NCBI GenBank assembly: GCA_009693115.1
Contig: SHXW01000005.1
Span: forward strand, 1-64,000
Source: Dehalococcoidia bacterium
Lineage (GTDB): Bacteria > Chloroflexota > Dehalococcoidia > Lucifugimonadales > Lucifugimonadaceae
Length of the DNA: 64,000 bases
Reading direction: 5' to 3'
Part shown: piece by piece, positions 17,080 to 26,075 of the stretch
How the letters are laid out: each line of letters starts with the position of its first letter
Numbering within the stretch: the stretch's first letter is position 1
The notes under the pieces: generated by a model
Database searches by the model: none
Seen by the model: only the letters and a program-made list of their open reading frames with translations
Told to the model about the DNA's origin: nothing
Made by a program: the position numbers and the translations under genes

Positions 17080-18387
17080 CTATTTTGGCTGGCCGTTCTT
17101 GAGGACTCTTCTTCCCGCGTAGGAGGCCTTCGGGCCAAGCCACTCTTCGATGCGTAGCAGGCGGTTGTACTTCGCCACCCGTTCGCTGCGCGACGGCGCA
17201 CCCGACTTTATCTGCCCGGCGCGCACGCCGACGGCTAGGTCAGCGATTGTAGTGTCTTCCGTCTCGCCGGAGCGGTGGCTCACCACGACGCCGAAGCCAG
17301 CCTTCTTCGCCAGCTTGATCGTCTCGATCGTCTCAGTCACCGTGCCAACCTGGTTCAGCTTGATCAACACCGAGTTCGCGGCCTTTTCCCGGATGCCGCG
17401 CTTCAAGTACTGCGCCTGCGTGACGAACAGGTCATCACCGACGAGTTGGAGGCTTGCGCCGTCGCGCTTCGTGAACGCAGACCAGCCAGCCCAGTCGTGT
17501 TCGGATAGGCCGTCCTCGATGGAGTAGATCGGGAAGTCAGCGCAGAGGTTTTCAAACTCCTCGATCATCTTTTCCGAGTTCAGCCTGCGGCCCTCGCGGC
17601 GGAGGTAATAGAAGCCGGAGGCCTTGCGGTAGAACTCACTCGCCGCGGGGTCGAGGGCGATCCACACCTGTTCGCCGGGGACATATCCGGCGTCTTCAAT
17701 GGCCTGCGTCACCAGGCCCAGGGCCTGCCTGTTCGACAACCCGTGCGGCGCGTAGCCGCCCTCGAAGCCCACCTGCGTTGACAGGCCCTGCTCGCGGAGG
17801 AGCGCGCCGAGCGTCTGGAAGATCTCTGATCCGGCGCGCAACGCCTCCCGGAACGACTCGAAGCCAATCGGGGCGATCATGAACTCCTGGAAGTCCGTAG
17901 AGCCGGGGGCGTGTGCTCCGCCGTTGAAGATATTCAGCATCGGCACAGGCAGTTCCGTGGGGTCCTTTTCGCCTGCCAGTTCTGCGACCCAGTCCCACAG
18001 CCAGACATTCCGGCTGCGGCAGGCAGCCCGCATGCTCCCCATGGAAACGGCAAGGATGGCGTTCGCGCCCATCTTTGCCTTGTTCGGCGTGCCATCGGCG
18101 GCGAGGAGAGCGTCGTCCACTTCCTTCTGCGCGGTCACGTCTATGCCGCGTACGGCCTTGTTGAGGGGGCCGTTCACGTTTTCTATGGCCTTCAGGACGC
18201 CGCGGCCGCGGAAGCGCGCCTTGTCGCCGTCCCGCAGTTCCACGGCCTCGCGCTCGCCAGTGCTTGCCCCGGACGGGACGAATGCGCCGTGGCGCGTGCC
18301 ATCCTCAAGCAGCACCTCGGCGTACACCGTGGGGTTACCCCGGGAGTCAAGGACTTCATGTGCGGTGACAGACTTGATCTTGCTCAT
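17080..18387 (-). CDS. eno: Enolase (phosphopyruvate hydratase)
   Basis: Enolase of 435 residues, interconverting 2-phosphoglycerate and phosphoenolpyruvate. Signatures are EVLDSRGNPTV, SGASTGEREAVELRDGD, NGGAHA with STDFQEFMIAP, SIEDGLSEHDW, LIKLNQVGTVTET and SHRSGETEDT. The usual GDEGGFAP loop reads GFEGGYAP, so the Asp before the catalytic Glu pair is Phe; the Glu is kept. The ATG at 18387 gives the canonical MSKIKSVTAHEVLDSRG start. Located between the LOG-like gene and gap, all minus. Confidence 0.96.
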   Translation of the reverse strand: MSKIKSVTAHEVLDSRGNPTVYAEVLLEDGTRHGAFVPSGASTGEREAVELRDGDKARFRGRGVLKAIENVNGPLNKAVRGIDVTAQKEVDDALLAADGTPNKAKMGANAILAVSMGSMRAACRSRNVWLWDWVAELAGEKDPTELPVPMLNIFNGGAHAPGSTDFQEFMIAPIGFESFREALRAGSEIFQTLGALLREQGLSTQVGFEGGYAPHGLSNRQALGLVTQAIEDAGYVPGEQVWIALDPAASEFYRKASGFYYLRREGRRLNSEKMIEEFENLCADFPIYSIEDGLSEHDWAGWSAFTKRDGASLQLVGDDLFVTQAQYLKRGIREKAANSVLIKLNQVGTVTETIETIKLAKKAGFGVVVSHRSGETEDTTIADLAVGVRAGQIKSGAPSRSERVAKYNRLLRIEEWLGPKASYAGRRVLKNGQPK

Positions 18388-18521
18388 TTTCCATTTCCAC
18401 AACAAGCCCTTTCAAGAACGGAAAGGGTCTAGAGATCATCCGGGAATTGGTGGCACAGGTTGATACATGGCCAGCACCAGTTTTCCTCAGGCCGGGGATA
18501 TGTTCCAGGTGACCGCTGGCT

Positions 18522-19076
18522 TTAACTGCCGCTGCGCGACGTCCCGTTTTTCACCGCCTGCAGCGCCTTTTCGACCGCGTCCGCGGGGCCGGACGCCCTG
18601 ACGATGTGGCTGTCCGGGTTGCCTTTGCGCGCCAGTTCCCATGTCTCGATGCCGACCACCGTTTTCCCGTCGGCTATCGCATGGCCGATCTCGGACAGGG
18701 TGCCGAATGCGCCTCCAATGGCTATCACCGCCTGTCCAGCCTTCACAACGATACTATTCCGGGCGTAGCCGAGGCCGGTAGGTATGGGGATGTCCACCCA
18801 GGGGTTGGCGTCCGCCGGTTCTGTGCCGGGGAGCAGGCCCACCGTCAGCCCGCCCGCCGACTTCGCCCCTTTGCAGGCCGCCTCCATCACACCGTTCAGG
18901 CCGCCACAAACGACGATGGCGCCCCTCTCCGCGAGCAGCCTGCCCACTTCCTCTGCGAACATCCGGTCACGGTCCGTGGCCGTATCGCCTGTCCCGATCA
19001 CCGAGATAAAGACTGGCCGCACCGGGACGTTGCTTTGGGGGCGTGCCCGCGGACCAGAGGGGTGTGAAGTGGTCAC
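18522..19076 (-). CDS. LOG/TIGR00725 family nucleotide-binding protein
   Basis: A 184-residue Rossmann-like protein of the lysine-decarboxylase-like/LOG and DprA-related superfamily. CGGLNGVMEAACKGA is the first glycine motif and GGAFGTLSEI corresponds to the PGGxGTxxE phosphoribohydrolase motif. True LOG enzymes release cytokinins from nucleotides; this subfamily (TIGR00725-like) has no firm function. The GTG start overlaps the rph stop by four bases (GTGA), so translation is coupled to rph. Confidence 0.83.
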   Translation of the reverse strand: MTTSHPSGPRARPQSNVPVRPVFISVIGTGDTATDRDRMFAEEVGRLLAERGAIVVCGGLNGVMEAACKGAKSAGGLTVGLLPGTEPADANPWVDIPIPTGLGYARNSIVVKAGQAVIAIGGAFGTLSEIGHAIADGKTVVGIETWELARKGNPDSHIVRASGPADAVEKALQAVKNGTSRSGS

Positions 19077-19807
19077 AGGGCCCGTTCCAGCACTGCGGCC
19101 TGCGCGGCGAGGAGATCCTTGATGCCTGAGCGCGCCATGCCCAGCAGCCTGTCCAACTGCTCTTTGCTGAAGGGCTTGCCCTCGGCGGTGCCCTGCACCT
19201 CCACGTAGTCCAGCCCGCCCGTCATCACAACGTTCAGGTCGGTCTCGGCGCGCGAATCCTCGGAGTACGCCAGGTCAAGCATTTCGACGCCAGCGACGAT
19301 GCCCACGCTCGTCGCGGCAACGGCGCTGGTCAGAGGGAAGGACTTGATCTTGCCCGCCGCCTGGAGTTTCCTGAGGGCGATGTGGAGGGCTATGTATGCG
19401 CCCGTGATCGAGGCTGTGCGCGTGCCCCCGTCAGCTCGCAGCACGTCACAGTCAACGGTCACGGTCACCTCGCCCATCGCGGCGGTGTCAGTCACGGCGC
19501 GCAGGGAGCGGCCGACGAGCCGCTGTATCTCCTGAGTGCGCCCGCCTGCGCCGCGGTTGTCGCGGCCTTCGCGTGGAGTGCGTTCGGAGGTGGAGCGGGG
19601 CAGCATGGCATATTCGGCCGTCACCCAGCCGCGGCCCTGTCCCTTCATCCATGATGGGACACCCATGCCCACGCTGGCGGCGCATATGACGTGCGTGTCA
19701 CCGATCTCGATGAGGGCAGAACCCTCGGCATTGGGCAGGTACCCGGGCGTGATGCGCACAGGCCGGGGTTGGTCGGGCCTGCGCCCGTCCGTTCGAGTGA
19801 CTGTCAA
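19073..19807 (-). CDS. rph: Ribonuclease PH
   Basis: Phosphorolytic 3'-5' exoribonuclease that trims tRNA 3' ends, 244 residues. Family blocks are GDTHVICAASVG, TAEYAMLPRST, the RTQEIQRLVGRSLRA phosphate-site region, DCDVLRADGGTRTASITGAY and DLAYSEDSRAETDLNVVMT. The start is TTG at 19807 with GGAG nine bases upstream. First gene of the minus-strand run rph-LOG-eno-gap. An extended -10 (TGCTATACT) lies on the minus strand at about 19932-19940. Confidence 0.95.
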   Translation of the reverse strand: MTVTRTDGRRPDQPRPVRITPGYLPNAEGSALIEIGDTHVICAASVGMGVPSWMKGQGRGWVTAEYAMLPRSTSERTPREGRDNRGAGGRTQEIQRLVGRSLRAVTDTAAMGEVTVTVDCDVLRADGGTRTASITGAYIALHIALRKLQAAGKIKSFPLTSAVAATSVGIVAGVEMLDLAYSEDSRAETDLNVVMTGGLDYVEVQGTAEGKPFSKEQLDRLLGMARSGIKDLLAAQAAVLERAL

Positions 19808-19928
19808 AAAGCGGGACTCCGGCGGGGAGGCGGCGCGGTCAACCCGGATTAACTTCGCCCGCCTGACCGGACAGGGGGAGGCGGGATGGCGCGAAACACT
19901 CCCAAATCAAACTCAAATCTATCTCGGG

Positions 19929-19940
19929 CCGAGTATAGCA
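19929..19940 (-). promoter_or_regulatory. Putative extended -10 promoter for rph
   Basis: Read on the minus strand, TGCTATACT is an extended -10 (TGnTATAxT), about 125 bases before the rph start. No clear -35 accompanies it, as is common for extended -10 promoters. Confidence 0.4.
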
Positions 19941-20088
19941 CCGGGATCGCCCGGCACCGCCCCGTCCGCCAGTCTGCGCTATTGTGTACCGTTCGCCGGA
20001 TCAACCTCCTCCCGGCTGTTCCCTCCCCCTCGCTGTGCCCCGTGGATGCCAGGAGGCGAGGATGGGGGCCGGAGGGCGGTGTGAAGCA

Positions 20089-20114
20089 CCCTCCCCTGCA
20101 CTTGCAGGGGAGGG
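20089..20114. repeat. CCCTCCCCTGC palindrome
   Basis: Perfect 11-bp inverted repeat (CCCTCCCCTGC and GCAGGGGAGGG) around the loop ACTT, 42 bp upstream of the ketopantoate reductase-like gene. A second small hairpin, CCCATC/GATGGG, follows at about 20123. Member of the dispersed pyrimidine-purine palindrome family. Confidence 0.7.
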
Positions 20115-20155
20115 AAGAGTACCCATCGGATGATGGGCGATAAAGGACACAACTG

Positions 20156-21079
20156 ATGAAGATCGCAGTCATGGGCGCGGGTGGCGTCGGCGGGTACTAC
20201 GGCGGGGTGCTGGCGAAGTACGGCGAGGACGTGACGCTTGTCTGCCGTGGCGCACACAGGGATGCCGTCCTCAAGAACGGCCTGAAGGTCAAGAGCCACT
20301 GGGGGGACTTCACCGTCAAGGTCAAGGCCACAGCCGACCCTTCGGACGCCGGCCCCTTTGACCTCATCCTCCACTGCGTCAAGCTCTACCACAACGCCGT
20401 CGCTCTGCCGCTCCTCAAGGCTGCAGTTGGTCCGAAGACCGCCATCCTGACCGTCCAGAACGGCGTCACGAGCGGAGAGATCATCGCCGCGCAGTACGGC
20501 TGGGAGCGCGTACTCCAGGGAGCAACCTACATCGAGGCCGCCCAGCCCTCGCCGGGCCACGTCGAGCAGAGCGGTTCAACGGCGCGGATCGAATTCGGCG
20601 AGCGCGACGGCAAGCGCAGCCCACGCGTGGACGCCATAGAAAAGGTCCTTTCCAAGCCGGGTATCCAGGTCCAGGTCTCGGAAAACATCATCGGGAGCCT
20701 GTGGGCCAAGCTGGTGTCAGTTGGGTCCATAGGGACATGCATGACCGTCTCGCGTGCGAATTTGCCCGAGGTCCTGGCGAGTGCGGAAGGCGAGAACACC
20801 ATACGCACGGTAATGGAGGAGATCGTCGCGGTGGGCAGGGCGCACGGGATCAAGTTCAAATCCGGGCTGGTCGACGAACGCATCGCAGGCGTCAAGCCGG
20901 AGGCGGCGGACTTTAAGTCGTCGCTCCAGTTTGACCTTGAGCATGGTCGGCCGCTGGAGCTGGATGATCTGCTCGGGGCGGTCGTCCGCAAGGGCCGCGA
21001 CAAGGGCATTCCGGTACCTGCCAGCGCTGCGCTGGTGATGGCGCTGCAGGCTTTCACCAGGGGCGCGCCGAAGGCCTAG
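20156..21079 (+). CDS. 2-dehydropantoate 2-reductase family protein (ketopantoate reductase-like)
   Basis: A 307-residue NADPH-dependent reductase of the PanE/ApbA family. The dinucleotide loop is GAGGVGGYYGG, followed by LHCVKLYHN with the conserved Lys, and VQNGVTSGE. The C-terminal helical domain contains WAKLVSVGSIGTCMTV with the catalytic Lys, and ELDDLLGAVVRKG, matching the E-x-D/N dimer and substrate region. Coenzyme A synthesis (panE) is possible, but many paralogues act on other 2-keto acids, so no symbol is assigned. AAGGA precedes the ATG. Confidence 0.87.
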   Translation: MKIAVMGAGGVGGYYGGVLAKYGEDVTLVCRGAHRDAVLKNGLKVKSHWGDFTVKVKATADPSDAGPFDLILHCVKLYHNAVALPLLKAAVGPKTAILTVQNGVTSGEIIAAQYGWERVLQGATYIEAAQPSPGHVEQSGSTARIEFGERDGKRSPRVDAIEKVLSKPGIQVQVSENIIGSLWAKLVSVGSIGTCMTVSRANLPEVLASAEGENTIRTVMEEIVAVGRAHGIKFKSGLVDERIAGVKPEAADFKSSLQFDLEHGRPLELDDLLGAVVRKGRDKGIPVPASAALVMALQAFTRGAPKA

Positions 21080-21246
21080 GAACGGCCTCCACTGCTGGAA
21101 ACGGGCGCCCGTGCGTACGGGCCCCAACTCCAACGCCTGGCGCCGCTGCCACCAGGACGGCCCGCTGAATCTGAGCCGCGGCCGGGGTAACATTGCGGAC
21201 TGCGAAGCCGGGCTTTTGTGAACGGCGCGCCTTTCAAGGGGGATCC

Positions 21247-21963
21247 ATGCCCGCCCAGCCCATCTCGGACGAACTCCTGCACAGGCTAGGCCAGTTGCCC
21301 ACGCAGACGATCATTGACGGCCTTTGGGTCAAGAACTGGCCTCAGGCCATGATCCACGGCGCGCGCTCGATATTCCCGGGCAAAAAGATGGTGGGCCGCG
21401 CCGTGACGCTCCGCTTCGTCCCGCACAGGCCGGACATCGCTGCTGACAAGCCAAAGGGCGAGCATTCGCCGGAATATGTCGCTTTCGAGTTATGCGGCCC
21501 TGATGAGGTGCTGGTCGCATCCTCCGTCGGCCCATGGGAGTCCGTCGGCGGCGACATCAAGTTCTACCGCCTCTTTCAGCGCCAGGCCGCCGGTCTGGTC
21601 ACGGACGGCTCCGTCAGGGACAGTGCCACGCTGCGCGAGTACGGCTTCCCTGTCTTTGCACATTCGACGACCGCCAAGCAGGGCCCGGCGGTGATGCAGC
21701 CCTGGGCCGCGCAGGAGGTCATCACCTGCGGAGGCATCGTGGTCCGCCCCGGCGACGCGGTTGTTGGTGATGATGACGGCGTGGTGGTCGTGCCGGCAGG
21801 CATGGCGGAGGATGTCTTGAAAATCGCCGCCGAACGCGAGGCCATCGAGCACGTCATCAAGACAGAGCTTGCCCGCAACCCCGGTTCACCCGGCCGCTAC
21901 TACCCGTTCAACGACAATACGACGAAGCTATACGAAGAGTATAAGAAGCGCGGAGAGGCGTAG
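21247..21963 (+). CDS. RraA family protein (demethylmenaquinone methyltransferase-like fold)
   Basis: A 238-residue protein of the RraA/4-hydroxy-4-methyl-2-oxoglutarate (HMG) aldolase family. The motif GLVTDGSVRDSATLREYGFP carries the metal- and pyruvate-binding Arg-Asp pair, and CGGIVVRPGDAVVGDDDGV matches the family C-terminal block. Members are either RNase E regulators or class II pyruvate aldolases and oxaloacetate decarboxylases. With no RNase E context and many dehydrogenases and dehydratases nearby, an aldolase/decarboxylase role is more likely. AAGGGGG precedes the ATG at 21247. Confidence 0.87.
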   Translation: MPAQPISDELLHRLGQLPTQTIIDGLWVKNWPQAMIHGARSIFPGKKMVGRAVTLRFVPHRPDIAADKPKGEHSPEYVAFELCGPDEVLVASSVGPWESVGGDIKFYRLFQRQAAGLVTDGSVRDSATLREYGFPVFAHSTTAKQGPAVMQPWAAQEVITCGGIVVRPGDAVVGDDDGVVVVPAGMAEDVLKIAAEREAIEHVIKTELARNPGSPGRYYPFNDNTTKLYEEYKKRGEA

Positions 21964-22016
21964 CCCTCCGTCCCCGCGAAACCGCCAGCAGCAGGGGCCG
22001 CCGGAAGCGTGTGCCG

Positions 22017-22580
22017 CTATCCGCCGCCTGTCCCCGCCGCCCTCTTGTTGCGTGCCTCGAAATCGGCGCAGTCCGCGCAGACGCTTGCGGGGATGATGCC
22101 CGTCTTCATCAGGATGCCGAAGATCTTGCAACCGAGGCAGTAGTTCAGGAACGCCTCGAGCGACGCCGCTCCTGCCAGCATCCCCAGCACGATGAACGAT
22201 GCGCCGATCTGGCCGAACCCCAGGGCCAGCGCCGCCGCTGTGACCGTGAAGCCCACTCCCATGCCCTGGGCGAACCGTTTGGGCGGGCCGGCGACGGGCC
22301 GATCCTTTTTGACAACGTTCGGTATGAGCCACCTGGTAACGAATAGCCCCAACGGGCTGAGCTTGGGGCCCGTCAGGACTCTGGCGATGAACCCATACGC
22401 CAGCGGGACCATGAGCCACTTGAAGTCCGTGTCAACGTATTGGGTGAGCAGGATGGTGGACACGGTCCATATGACGACGCCTGTCGCAACAAACCGCGCC
22501 GCGTATTCGTTCACAGGGTGAGGAAAGCTGAACAGAGGCTCTTTGATCTTGGCTTTTGTCTGTGTCGTCACGGCGGACAT
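22017..22580 (-). CDS. DUF4395 family membrane protein
   Basis: A 187-residue integral membrane protein with about four hydrophobic segments (near 30-48, 55-70, 105-125, 128-145). The family block GPPKRFAQGMGVGFTVTAA precedes two cysteine pairs, CLGC in LNYCLGCKIFG and CADC near the C-terminus. DUF4395 proteins are often linked with thioredoxin-like or rhodanese proteins, but their role is unknown. TAGGAG lies before the ATG. It converges on the RraA-like gene (53 bp between stops). Confidence 0.85.
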   Translation of the reverse strand: MSAVTTQTKAKIKEPLFSFPHPVNEYAARFVATGVVIWTVSTILLTQYVDTDFKWLMVPLAYGFIARVLTGPKLSPLGLFVTRWLIPNVVKKDRPVAGPPKRFAQGMGVGFTVTAAALALGFGQIGASFIVLGMLAGAASLEAFLNYCLGCKIFGILMKTGIIPASVCADCADFEARNKRAAGTGGG

Positions 22581-23004
22581 CGTCTCCTAGGTAAAGAGCC
22601 GGAATTGGTGTGGCCCGCAGCGTAGCAGGCAAAGTCCTCCAACAATACCCCCCTCGTGTCGAGTGGGTTGCGTTTGAATCATCCGCTGGAGCCATGTCGC
22701 GCCCGTTGAGGGGCGCAGACACCGGGGCGAGAGTCTTCCTGGAATGAGAGACACATGCTTCGCCCGGCCTGACACCGGGCGCATGGACGGTCCTGGTTCA
22801 TCGCCCCTCTCCCTCTGCTGCAACAGGAGTCGGGACGATGCGGCCCATACCCGAGGCGCGCCGCTGTCGCAGGCACCCGGACTCTTGCACGGGGATGGGA
22901 AATTGAGTTGGCCGTCAGGTCAGGTAGTGGCGGCGCGACGAGGTTCGACGATACTCTCTATCTGGTCTGGCACATGTTGAAGCAACAGCGCGCAGGGGGT
23001 TCGC
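22581..23004. other. Intergenic region between DUF4395 and argG
   Basis: About 424 bp between divergent genes. I see no convincing gene or known riboswitch. It contains a half-copy of the CCCCTCTCCCTC repeat at 22804-22815 and presumably promoters in both directions. Confidence 0.4.
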
Positions 23005-24366
23005 ATGAACTGGCGGGAACTAAAAAGCAAAAAAATCAAGGTTCTCGGCGGCGCTGTCTCGGGCGGCCTCGATAGCTGCACGACGACGCACTGGCTCGCG
23101 AGCAAGGGCTTTGAGGTCCACGCCTTCACAGTTGACCTCGGCCAGCCGGACGAAGAGAACCTTGATGCCATTGCGGACCGCATGACTGGCTGTGGCGCGG
23201 TGAGGGCGGATATCGTCCCCGGTCAGGAGCCGCTCGCGGAGGCTGGCCTCAAGGTCGTGCAGGCCCTTGCAGGGTATGAAGGCGGCTACTGGAATACGAC
23301 GGGTATCGCCCGGCCCATCACGGTGCGGGCCATCCTGCCCGAGTTCCAGAGGCGCGGCATCCCTGTCCTCTTCCACGGTGCGACGGGCCGCGGCAATGAC
23401 CAGGTGCGCTTCCAGCTGGCATCGAACATGCTTGCCCCGGAGGTCGGGATCTATGCCCCCTGGCGCGACCCGGAGTTCGTCGCGCAGTTCCCCGGGCGGG
23501 CGCAGATGATTGAATACTGTGAGAAGAACAGCCTGCCCATCAGGCCGCGAAAACAGTCCCGCTACTCTACCGACGCCAACTTCCTTGGCCTGACGCATGA
23601 GGCGGGCGACCTTGAAGACTTGAACCTGCCGCCGTTCTTCGTCGAGCCGGGCATGGGCGTGTGGGCGTGGGATGCGCCGAACAGGCCCGAAAGCGTGTCC
23701 GTGCGCTGGGAGGAGGGCCGGCCTGTCGCCATCAACGGCAGGAAGCTCCCCATCGTGGATGCCTTCAAGGAGGCGAACCGGGTGGCTGGGACGCACGGTG
23801 TGGGGATCGGCACACATGTAGTCGAAAACCGCTTCGTCGGGGTGAAGTCCCGCGGCATCTATGAGGCGCCGGGCATGGAACTCCTGACGAAGACGTATGA
23901 GTACCTGATCCAGTTCGTATTGGACCGCCGAGCGCGCGAGTGGTTCAACGCCATCTCGGCCCGCATAGGCGTGCAGATATATCAGGGCTACTGGCTGGAT
24001 CTTGCGACCACGTCCGCGCTCGCCGCGTTAGAGCCGGTTACAAAGCTGATGACCGGCACGATCAACGTGCGCCTTTACCGCGGCGCGGTCTATTTCGAGA
24101 GCGCCGACGCCATTGCCCGCAACGGCGACATCCCGCACTCGCTGTTCACTGATGACTCCTCGATGGAGAAGCTCGGCTCCTACGGCCACGAGGACGCCGA
24201 AGGCTTCCTGCGCGTGCTCGGCGTGTCTGCGAAGAACGTTGGCTCGATCCAGTTTGACGCCTACAGACGGCCGGAGGCGTTGGCCCCGGAGGCGTCGATC
24301 AAGAAGCCTGCCGGCACGTCAGTCAAGCGCTCAACCGGCAAGAGCGTAAAGCGGACCAAAAAGTAG
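23005..24366 (+). CDS. argG: Argininosuccinate synthase (type 2)
   Basis: ATP-dependent ligase of 453 residues joining citrulline and aspartate in arginine synthesis. The pyrophosphatase P-loop is AVSGGLDSC; VDLGQPDEENLDAI, GNDQVRFQL and RYSTDANFLGLTHEAGDLE are family blocks. The length and the SxGLDSxxTTHWLA pattern match the longer bacterial ArgG subtype. The last 25 residues are a Lys/Ser/Thr-rich tail. GGGGG lies upstream of the ATG. No other arg genes are in the window. Confidence 0.95.
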   Translation: MNWRELKSKKIKVLGGAVSGGLDSCTTTHWLASKGFEVHAFTVDLGQPDEENLDAIADRMTGCGAVRADIVPGQEPLAEAGLKVVQALAGYEGGYWNTTGIARPITVRAILPEFQRRGIPVLFHGATGRGNDQVRFQLASNMLAPEVGIYAPWRDPEFVAQFPGRAQMIEYCEKNSLPIRPRKQSRYSTDANFLGLTHEAGDLEDLNLPPFFVEPGMGVWAWDAPNRPESVSVRWEEGRPVAINGRKLPIVDAFKEANRVAGTHGVGIGTHVVENRFVGVKSRGIYEAPGMELLTKTYEYLIQFVLDRRAREWFNAISARIGVQIYQGYWLDLATTSALAALEPVTKLMTGTINVRLYRGAVYFESADAIARNGDIPHSLFTDDSSMEKLGSYGHEDAEGFLRVLGVSAKNVGSIQFDAYRRPEALAPEASIKKPAGTSVKRSTGKSVKRTKK

Positions 24367-24441
24367 GCACGGGGCGCTTCGACCCCACGGCCCGACTCAG
24401 CGCTGCCCCGACTCAGGGAGCGCAACCGCTCTGGCGCCGCG

Positions 24442-25668
24442 TTATCGCCGCGCCCTGCGGGTGGCCTTCTTCGGCTCGGAGACCTGTCCCTTCCATGCCG
24501 GGTGCAGGTCGGCCATCACGGCGTCCATGTCAAGGTCAACGCCCAATCCGGGCCGGTCGGACAGCTTCAGATAGTTGCCCTTCCACCCGAGCGGCGTCTG
24601 GAGGTAGTGGTCGTAGGCGGGCTTGAAGGCGATGGCGTGCTCTAGGCGGTAGAAGTTCGGGATTGTCATCATCGTGTGCGCCCCGGCGAGTATCTGTCCC
24701 GGCCCCTGCGCGTTGTGCGGGGAGACGGGGATGTAGTACGCCTCGGCCATGGTCGAAATCTTCTTCAGTTCGCTGATCCCTCCGGTCCACGTCACGTCCG
24801 GCATGATGTAGTCGGTGATGCGGTTCTGGAAGAGAGGCAGGAAGTCGTATCGCGTGAACAGGCGTTCGCCCACGCAGATGGGCGCGGCGCAGTGCTCGCG
24901 CACCTGGCGGATGGCGTCCACGCCCTCAGGCGGCACAGGCTCCTCGTACCAGCCGATCTTCGACTGCTCGAATAGGTTGTTGCCGATGCGTATGGCCGTG
25001 GGCACGTTGTAGTGGCCGTGAGCGTCGATGAGGATTTCAACGTGCGGGCCGACGGCTTCGCGTATGGCGGCGACTATGTCATAGCCCTGCTGCTCGCCCG
25101 CAGCCGAGATCTGTCCTGTCTGGTACATCGTGTGGAAGGGGTTCATTTCCAGGAATGGGTCCAACTTCACGGCATCGTGCCCTTCCTTCACGACCTTCCT
25201 TGCCGCGGCCGCGTACTTCGCCGGGGAGTCGCACCCGCCGAACCACCCGTTGGCGTATGTGCGGATGGTGTCCCTGAACTTGCCGCCGAGGAGGTCGTAC
25301 ACGGGCCTGCCGAGGGTCTTGCCCTTGATGTCCCAAAGCGCGATGTCCACGCCAGAAAGAACGGTGGTGGGGAAGCCGCGGGACCCGAGGTAGGTGTAAC
25401 GGCGGTAAACCTTGTGCCAGAGTCGCTCGATGTCCGCCGGGTCTTCGCCAATGAGGGCCTCCCTGATGGCGTTGACGCCTGCGCCCGTCAGGAGCGAGGT
25501 GTTGCGCGGGACGTTTGACGATTCGCCCCAGCCAGAGATCCCCTCATCCGTGTCAACGACGACAAAGGTCCACTGCCATTCGGCGAGCCCGGCGTCTTCA
25601 CTCTTGCCCGGCGAGCCGCCGGAGAGGTTTGGGACGACGACGTAGGCTCTGACATCCGTGATCTTCAT
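24442..25668 (-). CDS. Galactonate dehydratase-like enolase-superfamily protein
   Basis: A 408-residue mandelate racemase subgroup enzyme. Metal ligands are D215 (LIDAHGHY), E242 (YEEPVPPE) and E268 (VGERLFT). H217 of the DxH pair, H318 (SPHNAQGP) and D291 (PDVTWTGG) are candidate acid/base residues, the pattern of D-galactonate and related sugar-acid dehydratases. Such enzymes produce 2-keto-3-deoxy acids, substrates for HpcH/HpaI aldolases like that at 7675-8457. The precise sugar acid is undetermined. A C-terminal basic tail (KKATRRARR) is unusual. It converges on argG. Confidence 0.88.
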   Translation of the reverse strand: MKITDVRAYVVVPNLSGGSPGKSEDAGLAEWQWTFVVVDTDEGISGWGESSNVPRNTSLLTGAGVNAIREALIGEDPADIERLWHKVYRRYTYLGSRGFPTTVLSGVDIALWDIKGKTLGRPVYDLLGGKFRDTIRTYANGWFGGCDSPAKYAAAARKVVKEGHDAVKLDPFLEMNPFHTMYQTGQISAAGEQQGYDIVAAIREAVGPHVEILIDAHGHYNVPTAIRIGNNLFEQSKIGWYEEPVPPEGVDAIRQVREHCAAPICVGERLFTRYDFLPLFQNRITDYIMPDVTWTGGISELKKISTMAEAYYIPVSPHNAQGPGQILAGAHTMMTIPNFYRLEHAIAFKPAYDHYLQTPLGWKGNYLKLSDRPGLGVDLDMDAVMADLHPAWKGQVSEPKKATRRARR

Positions 25669-26075
25669 TGGGCCATCCTTCTGACAATGTGGCAGCAGGC
25701 ATTGCTGCGGCGGAGATTCTACGCCCCGGTGGCAGCGAGGGACGACAGAGAGCAGGATGTGGTGTGCTGCCGCCAGAACGGAAACGGGGCCCTTCTACAG
25801 GCTCAGGGCGCGCACATCCCTCTCCCGCCGGGAGAGGGATAGTCATCTCGCGAAACGCGGGAAAGTAGATGCTCCGGAACGACCGTCCGGCCGTACCGGC
25901 ATCCTGCCACGTCACCCTTGGGACCTGACCGAATGCGTGGCTTTCAGATCATCCTTGCTCTTCGGACGACACAGGAAGGCGCCAATTGGGCAACAAGCTG
26001 CAACGAACTGGCGTGAACCCGTCGGGTATAGTTCACAGTGGTCTGAGATGAACGTGAGAGTGAAAGGAGCCCCGG
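25669..26075. other. Intergenic region with promoter and palindrome
   Basis: About 407 bp between divergent genes. It holds the perfect palindrome at 25816-25840 and a TATAGT -10-like box near 26018 that could serve the lipoprotein gene. No gene recognised. Confidence 0.45.
25816..25840. repeat. ATCCCTCTCCC palindrome
   Basis: ATCCCTCTCC and GGAGAGGGAT pair perfectly around CGCCG. The clearest member of the dispersed palindrome family in this window. Confidence 0.75.
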
